DNA of 64,000 nt, from contig NC_088717.1 in assembly GCF_963576615.1 (NCBI RefSeq), positions 29,119,213 through 29,183,212 on the forward strand, written 5' to 3'. This stretch comes from Watersipora subatra. Lineage: Eukaryota > Bryozoa > Gymnolaemata > Cheilostomatida > Watersiporidae. The notes beneath the pieces were generated by a model. The model did not search any database and had not been told where the DNA came from. It was given only the letters and a program-made list of their open reading frames with translations. The position numbers and the translations under genes are program-made. Below are positions 1-10,900 of the stretch, one piece after another (the first letter of the stretch is position 1; every line of letters starts with the position of its first letter).

Positions 1-312
1 ATGGGCTGCTTTGTGTGCCAAACAGTTTGATTTTCTTTGGGTTTTTCCAATAATTATTTTTTCACAAACAGAATGCAAAAACCAACTTTACACTTTCAGT
101 TAAATTTTAATGTTCTTGACAATTTGTTGCATTATAACATAACCTTTTTGCTAAATTGCGGAATATTTAATCATGTGCAAATTTTAAAGTCAATTATTTC
201 AGATAGCATTGTTAAAACCTTCCTGATGACATCAAAAAACTATTATCATCCCTTGGATGCATAACACTATCTTCAGATATTTTTTTAAGCTTTTGGTATA
301 TTCTAATTGTAG

Positions 313-357
313 GCTAAGCTAATATACACATCGATTCAGAATCGTTTGAAAGACTAA
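313..357 (+). other. MFI: Probable 5'UTR part of MFI exon 1
   Basis: A T-rich stretch ends in a plausible acceptor (TTCTAATTGTAG, AG at 311-312). It is followed by 45 nt without ATG before the start codon at 358. Earlier non-coding exons would lie upstream of the window. In 1-312 I see nothing else I can name. Confidence 0.4.
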
Positions 358-713
358 ATGCATGGCATGGAGCACAATGATACTAAATCAAAACGGATTA
401 ATGATGGAGGCATTTTACGAAACAAAAGCAAACCTGAATCTAGTCGACAGTCAGTCACTTTTCGAGAAGAACAACCTTTTGCTGATAATCAACAGAGCCA
501 TAATATGAACCCAGAAGACGTTAAAAGAGTGATAGCTGCAAGGATTATAGAGAGAGCCTGGCTATCTTATAGAGATAGGAAGATGTACAAATTGTTGAAA
601 CATGCAACCTGTGCAGCTGAGACCTCTCTTAGTTATGAAATACTTAGAAAAATCTCTCCTAAAGAGGCCAATCTTTTGAGAGATAAAGGAATGCCAGTGA
701 AAGTTCGGTTCAG
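358..713 (+). CDS. MFI: MFI exon 1 (aa 1-118, ends phase 2)
   Basis: Encodes a polar N terminus and the IQ-like helix followed by LLKHATCAAE and KVRF. The donor is CAG|GTGTGT at 714. The split Arg codon is completed by the first base of the next exon. Confidence 0.88.
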
Positions 714-3700
714 GTGTGTACAATTATCAGCTATAAAAATCTAAATGTTTATTGGTCGTTTGTTGGTTTTTTGTCCATGTGTCCGGTACGAATAGCGATA
801 AAACCTCAAGATTGAAAAAATCGCTTTGCGCTGGACTTGAACTCAGAAACTCTGTTCTGCAAACAGGAAACAGACTATTTACCAAAGTATAGAATAATTG
901 TGCACATACTTATTACATATGTCAAACTTTAATGACGGCTAAAATACTCGCACTTCACACTTCAGAAGGATGAACAGCATTGTATTTTAGAAGAAAAATA
1001 TGTGCCCAGACTTTTCCAAAATGCATTAAATATATATATAGCATAGACTTAATTAAACTTATAGCATACAAAAAATAAACAAATTCCTTCATTTAAAAGT
1101 TAAAATGGTGAATGGTGTATATGTTGATTAAAAATAAATTTTCTACGCGAAAACTTTTTTATTACTCGCGCAACGCTGGGAATTCAACTAGTTGTATATA
1201 AATTGGGTTAGTAGAGAGTACTTTGAGCAATATAACTATTTTTGAAAAGCCTTTATGATTTTACGCTCGACTAACTTAACATTCAATGTTTTAGACTTCT
1301 TTTGACTATCAGCACTCATTCAACTCAGATAGTTAACGTTTTTCACCTTGTAGATTCGGTGGTGAAGAATTCCCACCAATGGTGTATTTCAAAATATTTT
1401 CTGACACTTCCATAACACGAGTAAAGTATATGAGTGGTAAAAAGGCGATTACACCAGCAAGCAAGGCGGCTGAAGAGGCTTGTGATTTAATGGGCAAAAG
1501 GAAATTTTTGCAAATAATGGTGCAAGATAATATGTGTCAAGCGCGCTACAAGGTCACTGATGAAATGGATGTGACAACTCTCAAGGACTATATGCAAGTA
1601 AGCAGCTGGTTTTCCAAATTCTGTTGATGAAATCAGAGTTTATGTATTTGTCCTACTGTTAGGAGGTTGTGTATCTACTTTTGTAAATCTGCTTTTGGTA
1701 GGAATTTTAAACATTAGTTCAGTTAAAGTCTCAATGCTTTGCATGATGCTGATCTTTTATAATAGCTTTTTCAGTTAATAAGAGCTTTTCTTTACAAGTT
1801 CACTTAATGTGACATCAGCACTGATTGCTGCGCTGATTTCTGCGCTGATTGCTGCGCTGAATGCTGCACTGATTGCTGCGCTGATTGCTGCGCTGATTGC
1901 TGCGCTGATTGCTGCGCTGATTGCTGCGCTGAATGCTGCGCTGATTGCTGCGCTGATTGCTGAGCTGATTGCTGCACTGATTGCTGCGCTGATGGTAGGG
2001 TAAAAACATAATCTCTCATCCTTTCGTAGTATCTGAGCCACATAGACGAGTTACCTGGCTACATGGGTGGAAAAGACAACTTTTGGCGCAAGCTGACCTT
2101 GGATGGTAAGCTTTGCATGGTTGTGTCTCTCATTTTTTCTTTTGTTTTACTAATCGGAGCTTTAAAATTTTCAACTTTTTTCAAGCATTTATTTGCTCCC
2201 ACCTTTGTGCCATTTTATTAAGTTGTTTTGAACTTGAAGTTGTTCAAAGGTAAATTCATTGTAATCATCCCTAGTTCCATTGTTGTAGTTAGAAGGGGTT
2301 AGTGCCCTAGTTCTGTTGTTAGAGTTAGAAGTGGTTAGTGCCCTAGTTCTGTTGATAGAGTTAGCAGTGGTTAGTGCCCTAGTTCTGTTGTCAGAGTTAT
2401 AAGTGGTTAGTGCCCTAGTTCTGTTATTAAAGTTAGCAGTGGTTAGTGCCCTAGTTCTGTTGTTAGAGTTAGCAGTGGTTAGTGCCCTAGTTTTGTTGTT
2501 AGAATTAGCAGTGGTTAGTGCCCTAGTTCTGTTGTTAGAGTTAGCAGTGGTTAGTGCCCTAGTTCTGTTGTTAGAGTTAGCAGTGGTTAGTGCCCTAGTT
2601 CTGTTGTTAGAGTTAGCAGTGGTTAGTGCCCTAGTTCTGTTGTTAGAGTTAGCAGTCAGCACACCAGTTCTGTTGTTAGAGTTAACAGTCAGCACACCAG
2701 TTCTGTTCTCATTGTTAGCAGTCAGCGCACTAGTTTTTCTGTAGTTTCGTTGTCGTAGTCAGGAGTTAGTGCTTTAGTTCTGTTGTTGCAGTGATACCGC
2801 GCCAGACAATATTTTATGACATTATGGATTTCCTCCACCACAAGAATTTGACTAAGAGGTTGCAAGAAGAGATGCCGCTACTCGCCAAATCACCTGTGAA
2901 TGCTGATATTGAGTTTCGACACATCGAGGTACTTTTCTGCTTCTCACAACCTCACAACTTGGCAGCACATGTACCTCCAATTAATCATCATGATGGATCC
3001 TAAGAGCTTCTGGCTGCACTAACCTTCCAAAAAGCTTAAGATTCAAAATGTTGGAAAAATTAGTCGCTGTAGAATATATTATTTACCGGTAGTTTTACTT
3101 CAGGTGTCTACTTACAGGTGTCTACTTACAGGTGTCTACTTACAGGTGTCTACTTACAGGTGTCTACTTACAGGTGTCTACTTACAGGTGTCTACTTACC
3201 GGTGTCTACTTACAGGTGTCTACATTAGAAATACCATCACAAAATAAGCGTGTTTAATGTAAGCATATGCAAACTTCAGGGTTGAGGTATAAACACACTC
3301 CCAAAGTGTTCTTCGTTCCTACCAACTCATATTTACACTGTACCATATGCACATTACAGTTTTAATCCCAAGTTAGTTTCATCTAAATTTGATGATTGTC
3401 TTTTATTAACCGTTACAAATATGCATTTACAAATTATTGTATCGTACTACATACCATTATAACCCTTAGCTTGTAGACTTTCTGACTTGTAAACATAGTA
3501 TATTATTTTTCTTTTAACATAATTTTAAGAGTTCACAATGATATTGGAGTGTGTGTGTGGGTATATGCTCGTGTGTAGCTGTGCTTGTGTGTAAGTGCCT
3601 GTGTGTAAGTGCCTGTGTGTAGCTCTGAGTGTGCGGGTGTCTAGCTATGCATGTAGGCGTGTGTGTGCTTGTGATAGTGGTGTTTGCCTTTGTGTAGTTG

Positions 3701-5053
3701 TGTGATGTGTGCGTGTGTAGTTGTGTGTGTGCGGGCGTGTGTGTGTGTGCGTGTGTAGTTGTGTGTGTGTGCGTGTGTAGTTGTGTGTGTGAGCGTGTGT
3801 GTGTGCGTGTGTGCGCGTGCGTGTGTGCGCGTGCGTGTGTGCGTGTGTGTAGTTCTGTCTTGGCCTATCTATAAGGCCTGTTTGTGCCTGTGCATAGTTG
3901 GTTGCCTGTGTGGCTGTATGCAAATGTGTTTGTGTGTGTGCCTGTGTTTGTGTGAGTCCCTGTGTTTGTGCGTGTGCCTGTGTTTGTGCATGTGCCTGTT
4001 ATTATCTGTTAATAAAATTGTGCATCCTATTTTAATTTTGTCAGGTTAACATTTCGTTATGTGAATATTCTATAGTGCTTGAAAAGCATTAAAATATAAG
4101 TGAAAAACTTTTGGAGCAGCGAAACTAAATAAGTTAGCCAACTTAAGCAGCTAAAGCTTGTTATTTTATCTGCTTCTATTAACATTACAGACCATATCTA
4201 GGATGTCAACTCCTCCTGCTACTCAGCACTCACCAACTAAAGTTTCCATACCTTTAAAATCTGGCCGGAGGTCAAAACAAGCTAAACAAAGAGTTGAACA
4301 GATGAGAAAGATGTACGGCTTGCTGACTGATACAATGGTAAGCTTGACCTAGCCGATATCAAAAACCTGACATGAAAGTTTTTAGAAAACATTATGAGGA
4401 ACAAAGAGCTACCTATAAAACTTGAGAAAGTTGTACAAAAATCGTTTTGAACCTCAGGGAATGTAGACAACAATGAAGCCTTAGTTCTGAAGCCTTAGTT
4501 CTGAAGCCTTAGTTCTGAAGCCTTAGTTCTGAAGCCTTAGTTTTTATCAAATCATAAGTTATAATTATTTTATTGTCAATATTTCCTTCTGATGGTTTAG
4601 CAACGTCTTTGAACTGCAGACTCCCACCCATAGACCTATTAACTATAAGTATAGTTAATAGGCCTATGCTCCTACCTAAAGCTTTTAGTTTTTTCACAGC
4701 AACTGCTGTGAATTGTCGTATCATATTTATAGAGCTAATTTAAAAAGATTTGTCTTAGATGGTCATATCATAAATCTGAATGCCTTTTTATTACACTTGG
4801 TTCAGTTGTCATATCATCAAAGTATTTTATTGAACCTGTTATGATTTGTCAGATCATACAAGTGACACTTGTCGCTATTCTCCTTGACCTTCACTTGGAT
4901 TCTGTTTGTAAACTACAGGCGGTAGAGAGACAAGAAGAAGTGAGTGATGAGGAGGGATTAGGTGAAGAAGCAGATAAACTGTTTCAGTGGACACAAGAGC
5001 TCAGTTTTGATGAGCTAGACAGAATGACCGGCTCACGAACACTCCTCACTTGA
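358..5053 (+). CDS. MFI: C11orf65/MFI-family protein, complete, 6 coding exons, 364 aa
   Basis: Coding exons are 358-713, 1354-1597, 2030-2105, 2792-2928, 4191-4337 and 4919-5053. Every junction is GT-AG, phases agree, and the total is 1095 nt with a TGA stop. The protein matches my knowledge of vertebrate C11orf65 (Protein MFI): an IQ-like helix at residues about 60-80 (ARIIERAWLSY), then KVRFRFGGEEFPP, a central KVTDEMDV...LKDYMQ block, GGKDNFWRKL and FYDIMDF. MFI is reported to bind the mitochondrial fission factor MFF and restrain DRP1 recruitment; that role here is inferred from homology. The C-terminal 90 residues are acidic or basic low complexity and less conserved. The chosen start is the first ATG after a likely 5'UTR acceptor (AG at 311-312); a second in-frame ATG follows at 367. 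Introns 2 and 3 carry minisatellites. Family assignment is firm; the exact N terminus is less so. Confidence 0.9.
1354..1597 (+). CDS. MFI: MFI exon 2 (aa 119-200)
   Basis: Acceptor CCTTGTAG. The exon opens with FGGEEFPPMVYFKIF and ends ...TLKDYMQ at phase 0 before GTAAGC. This is the most conserved block of the family. Confidence 0.92.
1819..1993. repeat. 12-bp minisatellite in MFI intron 2
   Basis: About 14 copies of GCTGCGCTGATT with point changes. The period is a multiple of three, so all frames stay open for about 60 codons on both strands. These ORFs are repeat artefacts. Confidence 0.95.
2030..2105 (+). CDS. MFI: MFI exon 3 (aa 201-225, ends phase 1)
   Basis: Short 76-nt exon after CTTTCGTAG, reading YLSHIDELPGYMGGKDNFWR and KLTLD, before GTAAGC. 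The GGKDNFWRKL motif is diagnostic of the family. Confidence 0.9.
2285..2790. repeat. 36-bp minisatellite derived from the MFI exon 4 acceptor
   Basis: About 13 copies containing TTAGTGCCCTAGTTCTGTTG then GTTAGAGTTAGCAG. The last, diverged unit (TTAGTGCTTTAGTTCTGTTG then TTGCAG) is the genuine 3' splice site of exon 4. Each unit therefore carries a pyrimidine-rich tract and an AG. Confidence 0.9.
2792..2928 (+). CDS. MFI: MFI exon 4 (aa 226-271)
   Basis: Acceptor TTGTTGCAG. The exon encodes IPRQTIFYDIMDFLHH and ends ...FRHIE at phase 0 before GTACTT. The 36-bp array directly upstream consists of copies of this acceptor region. Confidence 0.9.
3101..3233. repeat. 14-bp minisatellite in MFI intron 4
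   Basis: Nine copies of AGGTGTCTACTTAC, one with a CCGG change. On the minus strand each unit contains GTAAGT, but the gene is on the plus strand. Confidence 0.95.
3547..4001. repeat. GT-rich microsatellite tract in MFI intron 4
   Basis: Irregular (GT)n with GC and TAG interruptions over about 450 bp. Apparent Cys/Val-rich and His/Thr-rich ORFs here are products of the dinucleotide repeat. Confidence 0.9.
4191..4337 (+). CDS. MFI: MFI exon 5 (aa 272-320)
   Basis: Acceptor AACATTACAG and donor ATG|GTAAGC. It encodes 49 residues rich in Ser, Lys and Arg, ending in MRKMYGLLTDTM. Phase 0 on both sides fits its neighbours exactly. Confidence 0.82.
4474..4541. repeat. 14-bp minisatellite in MFI intron 5
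   Basis: Five near-perfect copies of GAAGCCTTAGTTCT. Confidence 0.95.
4631..4666. repeat. Short near-perfect inverted repeat
   Basis: Arms of about 17 bp (TAGACCTATTAACTATA and its complement with one mismatch) separated by 2 bp in MFI intron 5. It could extrude as a hairpin; no gene association is seen. Confidence 0.8.
4919..5053 (+). CDS. MFI: MFI exon 6, C terminus (aa 321-364 and stop)
   Basis: Acceptor AAACTACAG. It encodes an acidic segment (ERQEEVSDEEGLGEEADKLF) and WTQELSFDELDRM before TGA at 5051. Confidence 0.85.
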   Translation, partial: AVERQEEVSDEEGLGEEADKLFQWTQELSFDELDRMTGSRTLLT

Positions 5054-5380
5054 TGTTATCTTTTCTTTAGCTATTTCCTATTCATGGTGCTCTAAGTGAC
5101 ACTAATCACCAAGTGCCCCATCACTTATTTGTATACTATAGCCTTAACAGAAGCTGTCCGCTTTCCTTCAACATGTTTTATTTTTCTACGATGAGACAGT
5201 GTTTAGAGTAACCGTTCCTCACTACCAAATTCATCGAGAATCATTTCATTTACACTGGTTATTGCTATCTTATATAACCTTTAGAATAATTTTGGATTTT
5301 TGTCGTTCAATTGTCATATTATATAACATTTTGAAGTTCGTTCATGGCCTTGAATGACTGACTTATACAGTTGAGTCTGA

Positions 5381-5386
5381 AATAAA
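5381..5386 (+). terminator. Candidate polyadenylation signal for MFI
   Basis: AATAAA lies 330 nt after the MFI stop codon, with nothing else coding between. A second AATAAA occurs within the short repeat at about 5452. Position is the only support. Confidence 0.35.
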
Positions 5387-5410
5387 TCACTGCATAGCGT
5401 TTGAAACATA

Positions 5411-5482
5411 CCGCTTGATAGCATGCAGAACAAACCACATGATAGCATGCAGAATAAACCACATGATAGCATGCAGAACAAA
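5411..5482. repeat. 24-bp tandem repeat, 3 copies
   Basis: Three copies containing ATGATAGCATGCAGAA lie just downstream of the candidate poly(A) signal. From here to about 6690 I see only AT-rich DNA and an AAGTC-rich low-complexity stretch (about 6025-6235). Confidence 0.85.
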
Positions 5483-6698
5483 TCAACAATAAGTATCTGA
5501 AACAATTCAAGAGATAAAATATGAAGCTAATCAGGGGACATCGAGAGCACATTTGAAAGAACTGCAGATGTCCTCACAGGGTGTCCTCGCAGCGTGTCTC
5601 TGCATGTCCTCACATCATGTGTAGTAAAGAAAAGACAATAAAACATAGACACTTGGCGTCTTGTCAGCATTGCAGCTGTGTAACACTTTTGACCCGCATG
5701 ACTCTGTGTCTTTGACTAACTCAAATTTTAAATTATCAAAATGTGGGAGACTACATTTCAGCCATACATTAGCAAAGCAAGGTGTGATTAATAACGCTGA
5801 AAACTGAAATTGTGAGAACATTTATAATAGCTCTTTCATCAGATATGCATTGTTACATATTTAAGTAATCCATTATGTAATACTACCATTTTAATATTTT
5901 CTGTTCCTTATTACAATGAGTACATGAGTCACTATTATCCATGGGAGTTTATATCGCGCATTAGGACATTCTTATTTCTGCATGGATCTACATCAACTTA
6001 TCCGATCTCAGCTGATACTGTTCGTAATAGCATGTAAGTAAGTCAGGTCAGGTACCTTAAATAAGTCCAACTTCTACGAGTCGTAAGTAAATCAAGTCTA
6101 CATCTACTAGTTATGCATACAAAGTCAAAGTCTACTAATCGCAAGTACAAGTAAGTAAGTCGTGTAAGTCAAGTACATGCAAGTCAAGTCAACCTGAGTA
6201 GGTCAAGTCAACCTATACTCGACAAGCATAAGTTTGGCCAATTACTAGTTATATATAAATCATGTAACCTTTTTTGTGACTTGTACAGTTTTATCACCTA
6301 TTGGAGAAACACTTGCTTTCATCTCATTTGAGGTATGTAAATGATTAACATAAATATTTGCCTAAAAAGTTTTATTAGTTTTAATTTTCTCTGACGATTG
6401 TTATCACCAAAACTCATAAGTCCGATATTGGAAACATTTTGCTTAAAAATGGGGTTTTAAATAAAATTTATTCTCATTGGCATGAATTTGGTCAGAACAC
6501 ACAATGGCCATAGGTTGAACATGAAATTTTGGTTCAACTCATGTCAGCAGCCAAATATGTTTTCAAGTGTTGCCTAAATGCAGTTACTGCCTCGTCTGAG
6601 TTGGAATAATGATCTCATGCTTGCAAAATGACATATCAAGGCTTCGTACAAGTATTTAGGATTAGGTTGCTTATATATCAAGCGCAGGTGTACAATTC

Positions 6699-6826
6699 AA
6701 GCGTGTGTGTGCGTGTGTTTGCATGTGTGCGTGCATGCGTGTGTGCATGCATGAGTGGTTGTGCATGCATGTGTGTGTGTGTGTGTGCGTGTGACTGTGT
6801 GTGCACGTGCGTGCATGTGCATAAAC
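6699..6826. repeat. GT/GC-rich microsatellite
   Basis: Irregular GTGTGC-type repeat in intergenic DNA between MFI and the EGF-module gene. Cys-rich ORFs across it are artefacts. Confidence 0.9.
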
Positions 6827-7045
6827 GTTATGCACTTTTATAATTTTTACCGATTTCATCCAAACTTCAATCACATATATGCTCTCTGCCTCTTGCCAGG
6901 TCACTATAAATATTTGGTAACAAATATGTCTGGTTCCTGAGAAGGAGCCTTCAAACAGCCACCTGCAAACACCTGCAGGCATCTCATTGACAATGAAAGA
7001 AATTCCCGGCATCACCGGGCTTACTGCTAGTATAAAATGCATTTG

Positions 7046-7415
7046 TACATGTCTGTGTACATATCAAGGATCTGTGTACTTATCCAAAGGTCTGTGTACA
7101 TATCAAAGGTCTGTGTACATATCAAAGGTCTGTGTACATATCAAAGGTCTGTGTACATATCAAAGGTCTGTGTACATATCAAAGGTCTGTGTACATATCA
7201 AAGGTCTGTGTACATATCAAAGGTCTGTGTACATATCAAAGGTCTGTGTACATATCAAAGGTCTGTGTACATATCAAAGGTCTGTGTACATATCAAAGGT
7301 CTGTGTACATATCTCAGGTCTGTGTACATATCAAGGATCTGTGTACTTATCCAAAGTCTGTGTACATATAAAAGATCTGTGTACATATCCAAAGTCTGTG
7401 TACATATAAATATCT
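7046..7415. repeat. 19-bp minisatellite
   Basis: About 18 copies of GGTCTGTGTACATATCAAA. Because 19 is not a multiple of 3, one 57-bp cycle reads through three frames and gives long repetitive ORFs (motif KVCVHIKGLCTYQRSVYIS). These are not considered coding. Confidence 0.95.
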
Positions 7416-7871
7416 GTATATATCTCAAACTTCAATGCTCTGTATATAGACTAAAATTGTGTACATATCAGATGTACCCACATTTCAAGGAATGGTAGAT
7501 GTGCTGCTGGCATGTAAAGAAGTAGACCAATTTGGAAATTTCTAGAGCAGAGGCAAAGGTTCTTATCATTTCATCAAGTTAGTAAAAGAGTTATTTAGGA
7601 ATTAGCTTGTAGTCCTTTGGCAATGTCTCACTGCACTATACAGCTTTAAACATTGTTTAGCTCGAAGTGGTGTGTTAGCTCACTCAAGGGCTGGCTACCT
7701 GTCGGTGCTTGACAAACAAGTGAGCTATCATAGAGAGGAAGTGAGTGAAAGTACAAGTGGTTGTCATAAAAAGAATATGTATGACGGTGATTCAATAAGT
7801 AAAGACTCTATTGACTTTATAAAATACTATTTACACTAAATAATACCACTTTGAGCACCATCCAACTACAG

Positions 7872-7924
7872 GTTTCGATTAGCTATGCAAGTGAAGGCAG
7901 CTCCTAAAAATCATTCTGTTTCTT
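7872..7924 (+). CDS. EGF-module gene, tentative upstream exon
   Basis: Acceptor CCAACTACAG, 53 nt reading FRLAMQVKAAPKNHSVS, donor TT|GTAATC. It ends phase 1, which fits the phase of the next exon. The 15-bp array starts exactly at this donor and repeats it, as at other junctions in this window. An earlier exon is required. Confidence 0.5.
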
Positions 7925-10900
7925 GTAATCACATGACCTGTAATTACATGACCTGTAATCACACGACCTGTAATCACATGTCCTGTAATCACATGACCTG
8001 TAATCACATGACCTATAATCACATGACCTGTAACCACATGACCTGTAATCACATGACCTGTAATCACATGATCAAGATGGTATGTATAATATTAGTTTTA
8101 GTCACTAAACATGCTCAGTGGTCTTGTAGTTGCTGAACGTGTTCGGGGCACATGTCTGCAGACTTGTCTAAATGGAAGGTGTATAGAGAACACTTGCAAC
8201 TGCTTTGAAGGGTACATTGGTACCGACTGCACTCAACAGCTGTGTGGAACGGATGGAAAGCTTTGTGAAGAGGGTCGACGCTGCTTTGACAATCTTCAAT
8301 GTAAGTTATAATAACCACTAACATGGCATAGAAAAGTGCTTGGTGTAGCCTGTAACTTTTAATGTTACGTTGGCGCATCACACGCAACAAAGCAGACACT
8401 GCAAACACATCAAAGACTCAAATGAAACGCATAGATAACTTGCAAAAACCCTCATTCAACAAAAGGTTTATTGAATATTTGTAGATAAAGTATGGCTGGC
8501 ATTGATCTGTTAGTCAATTCTTCTGTGTGTGTTACAAGCAGAGCTTGTCCAAACATTTTCTAATAGTTTTGTTAGGCTGCTAAATTCTAAACATTTTCTA
8601 AATCCAAACCATATCTTATCAAATATTTTTAAAACTACTTGATATCATATTTAAATGCAATTAAATATTGGCTATGGCTGGCTATAGCTTACACAATTGA
8701 TTCAAAGTGAAGGATTCAAACTTAATCAATCACAACTGTACTAACACCAAATTGCGAAGCATTTGACCTGCACTGCACCCTGCACAGCATCATTGCAGTG
8801 CAGTAAGCAGTACTTTTGCAGTGCGTAATGACTTTCAATGCACAGTAGACATTTGCTGCGACTGCGCTCCTTCTGCAAGTTGCCCCCTGCGATCTATTGC
8901 ACATTTGATTCTGTGACACATTAGATGAAACTCAGCACTTCACGCATATTGTGAATGTGCATCTTTTAAAACTTTAAAACTGCACGTTTACTGCGACTGT
9001 GTATTGGTATGGTGTTGATACTGTAGAGCGACTGACACTGCTGACTTCTCCAAATTTCTGTGCAGGATTGTGCAAAATAGTTAGATGCTATGTTTAGCAA
9101 GCTCAAGAACTCGGGCTTTAACTCTCATCTCATTTCAGAATAGAGAGTCAGGCGGTATCACCATTTCCTTCAATGCAATTGGGGTCCTTCTATGTATCTT
9201 CATTATCATTATATATTAAAACCATGACAGACTTTCATTTCAACCGTATGCGACATGCTAATTGTGATCAATATTTTTGGCCACTCACACTCAAGCTTGA
9301 GCAGCATTACCATCTTACAATTGTGTTGTGATTACAACCAAATCAACTCAATAGGTACTCCATTCTGTGATGAGTTTTGGCAGAAGTGTAGTGTGCGTGT
9401 ATGTTCAGTGCGTACTAGCAACACTCACTGCATTCAGCACTTCACGCTGCGCTATGCAGTATGGGCCGCCGCTGTACCAATATCGCTTACTGCGCATTAG
9501 ATAGAAGTTGTACTGCATGTATACCGCGTACTGCACAGTAGTATAAGTAGGTCCAAATACACTGTCTACTGTATCACTGTGACTTGTTCATTACTGCTAC
9601 TGCACCGCTAATGCAATGACATATATACAGTCAAAAAGTTACGGTAACTGCAATGAATTTTATATTTGAAATCAGTGAGTAATTATTGATGCCAAACAGT
9701 GATTTTTTTTGTAATGGTCACAAACCTGACTATCACCTCCTATTGACTGGCTGTAGTTGGATAACCAAGTATGGATGGGTAAGGAATAGCAGTGAAATCA
9801 TATTAAAGAACTAAAGGCAAAAATGTTTTCTACATTTCAACTAAATTAAAAAATAAATTATTGCTATGCTACAGGTTGTACTAACACACAGTGCTTCCCA
9901 CCGCTGTCACCTGCTATAGCCAATGAAGATGCCAAGAAGGGACTTCCAACAGCAGCTGTGATAGGGATTGTGTGTATAGTATTGATTGCTGCAGCTGTTG
10001 GGGTTGCACTCGTTGTGGCCAAGGTAGAAAACAAAGGCATGCATTTGAGGAATTGAAGGATTTTATCAGCTTTATTAGCTATACTGACTAGCTGTACTCA
10101 TATATAACAGTTATTAGCTACACTGTCTAGCTGTACTCATATATTACAGTTATTAGCTATACTGTTTAGGTGTACTCATATATTGCAGTTATTAACTATA
10201 CTGTTTAGGTGTACTCATATATTACAGTTACTAACTATACTGTTTAGGTGTACTCTTATATTACAGTTATTAACTATACTGTTTAGGTGTACTCATATAT
10301 TACAGTTTTTAGCTATACTGTTTAGGTGTACTCATATATTACAGTTGTTAACTATACTGTTTACGTGTACTGATATATGACAGTTATTAGCTATACTGTT
10401 TAGGTGTACTCATATATTACAGTTATTAACTATTGTGTCTAGATGTACTCATATATTACAGTTATTAACTATACTGTCTAGGTGTACTCATATATGACAG
10501 TTATTAACTATACTGTTTAGGTGTACTTGAATTTTACAGTTATTAGCTATACTGTCTAGGTGTACTCATATATGACAGTTATTAGCTATACTGTTTAGGT
10601 GTACACATATATGACAGTTATTAGCTATACTGCCTAGGTGTACTCATATATTACATTTATTAACTATACTGTCTAGGTGTACTCATATATTACAGTTGTT
10701 AACTATAATGTTTAGGTGTACTCATATATTACAGTTATTAGCTATACTGTCTGGGTCCCGGGTCTGCAACCTTTTCAACTCACAGATCTATTTGGACCAC
10801 AGTTCTATTTTGATCTTTGAAAAGAATGCAGTGGCAATCGCAAAACCACTTTTTGAAAATTTTGAAAATTTAAAAAAAATTAAATACTACGTGAAATGTT

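Noticed and set aside
820-900. SINE-like B box (GAGTTCAAGTCC on the minus strand) in MFI intron 1
   Set aside because: No convincing A box or tail; too weak to list as an element.
2189-2744. ORFs of NNRTRALTTANS and ALVLLLELAVVS repeats
   Set aside because: Opposite-strand readings of the 36-bp intron array in the MFI gene.
3645-4049. His/Thr-rich and Cys/Val-rich ORFs
   Set aside because: (GT)n microsatellite translated in different frames.
6987-7498. 140-150 codon ORFs with KVCVHIKGLCTYQRSVYIS repeats
   Set aside because: Product of the 19-bp minisatellite; the same peptide appears in all three forward frames.
8111-8130. ATG at 8111 as the true start of the EGF-module protein
   Set aside because: No signal peptide follows, and an acceptor (TTGTAG) lies just inside; phase and the donor-derived array favour an upstream exon. 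Not fully excluded.
8130-10023. Assignment of the EGF-module gene to the ADAM protease family
   Set aside because: EGF plus transmembrane order fits, but no disintegrin or metalloprotease exon or motif is visible in the window.
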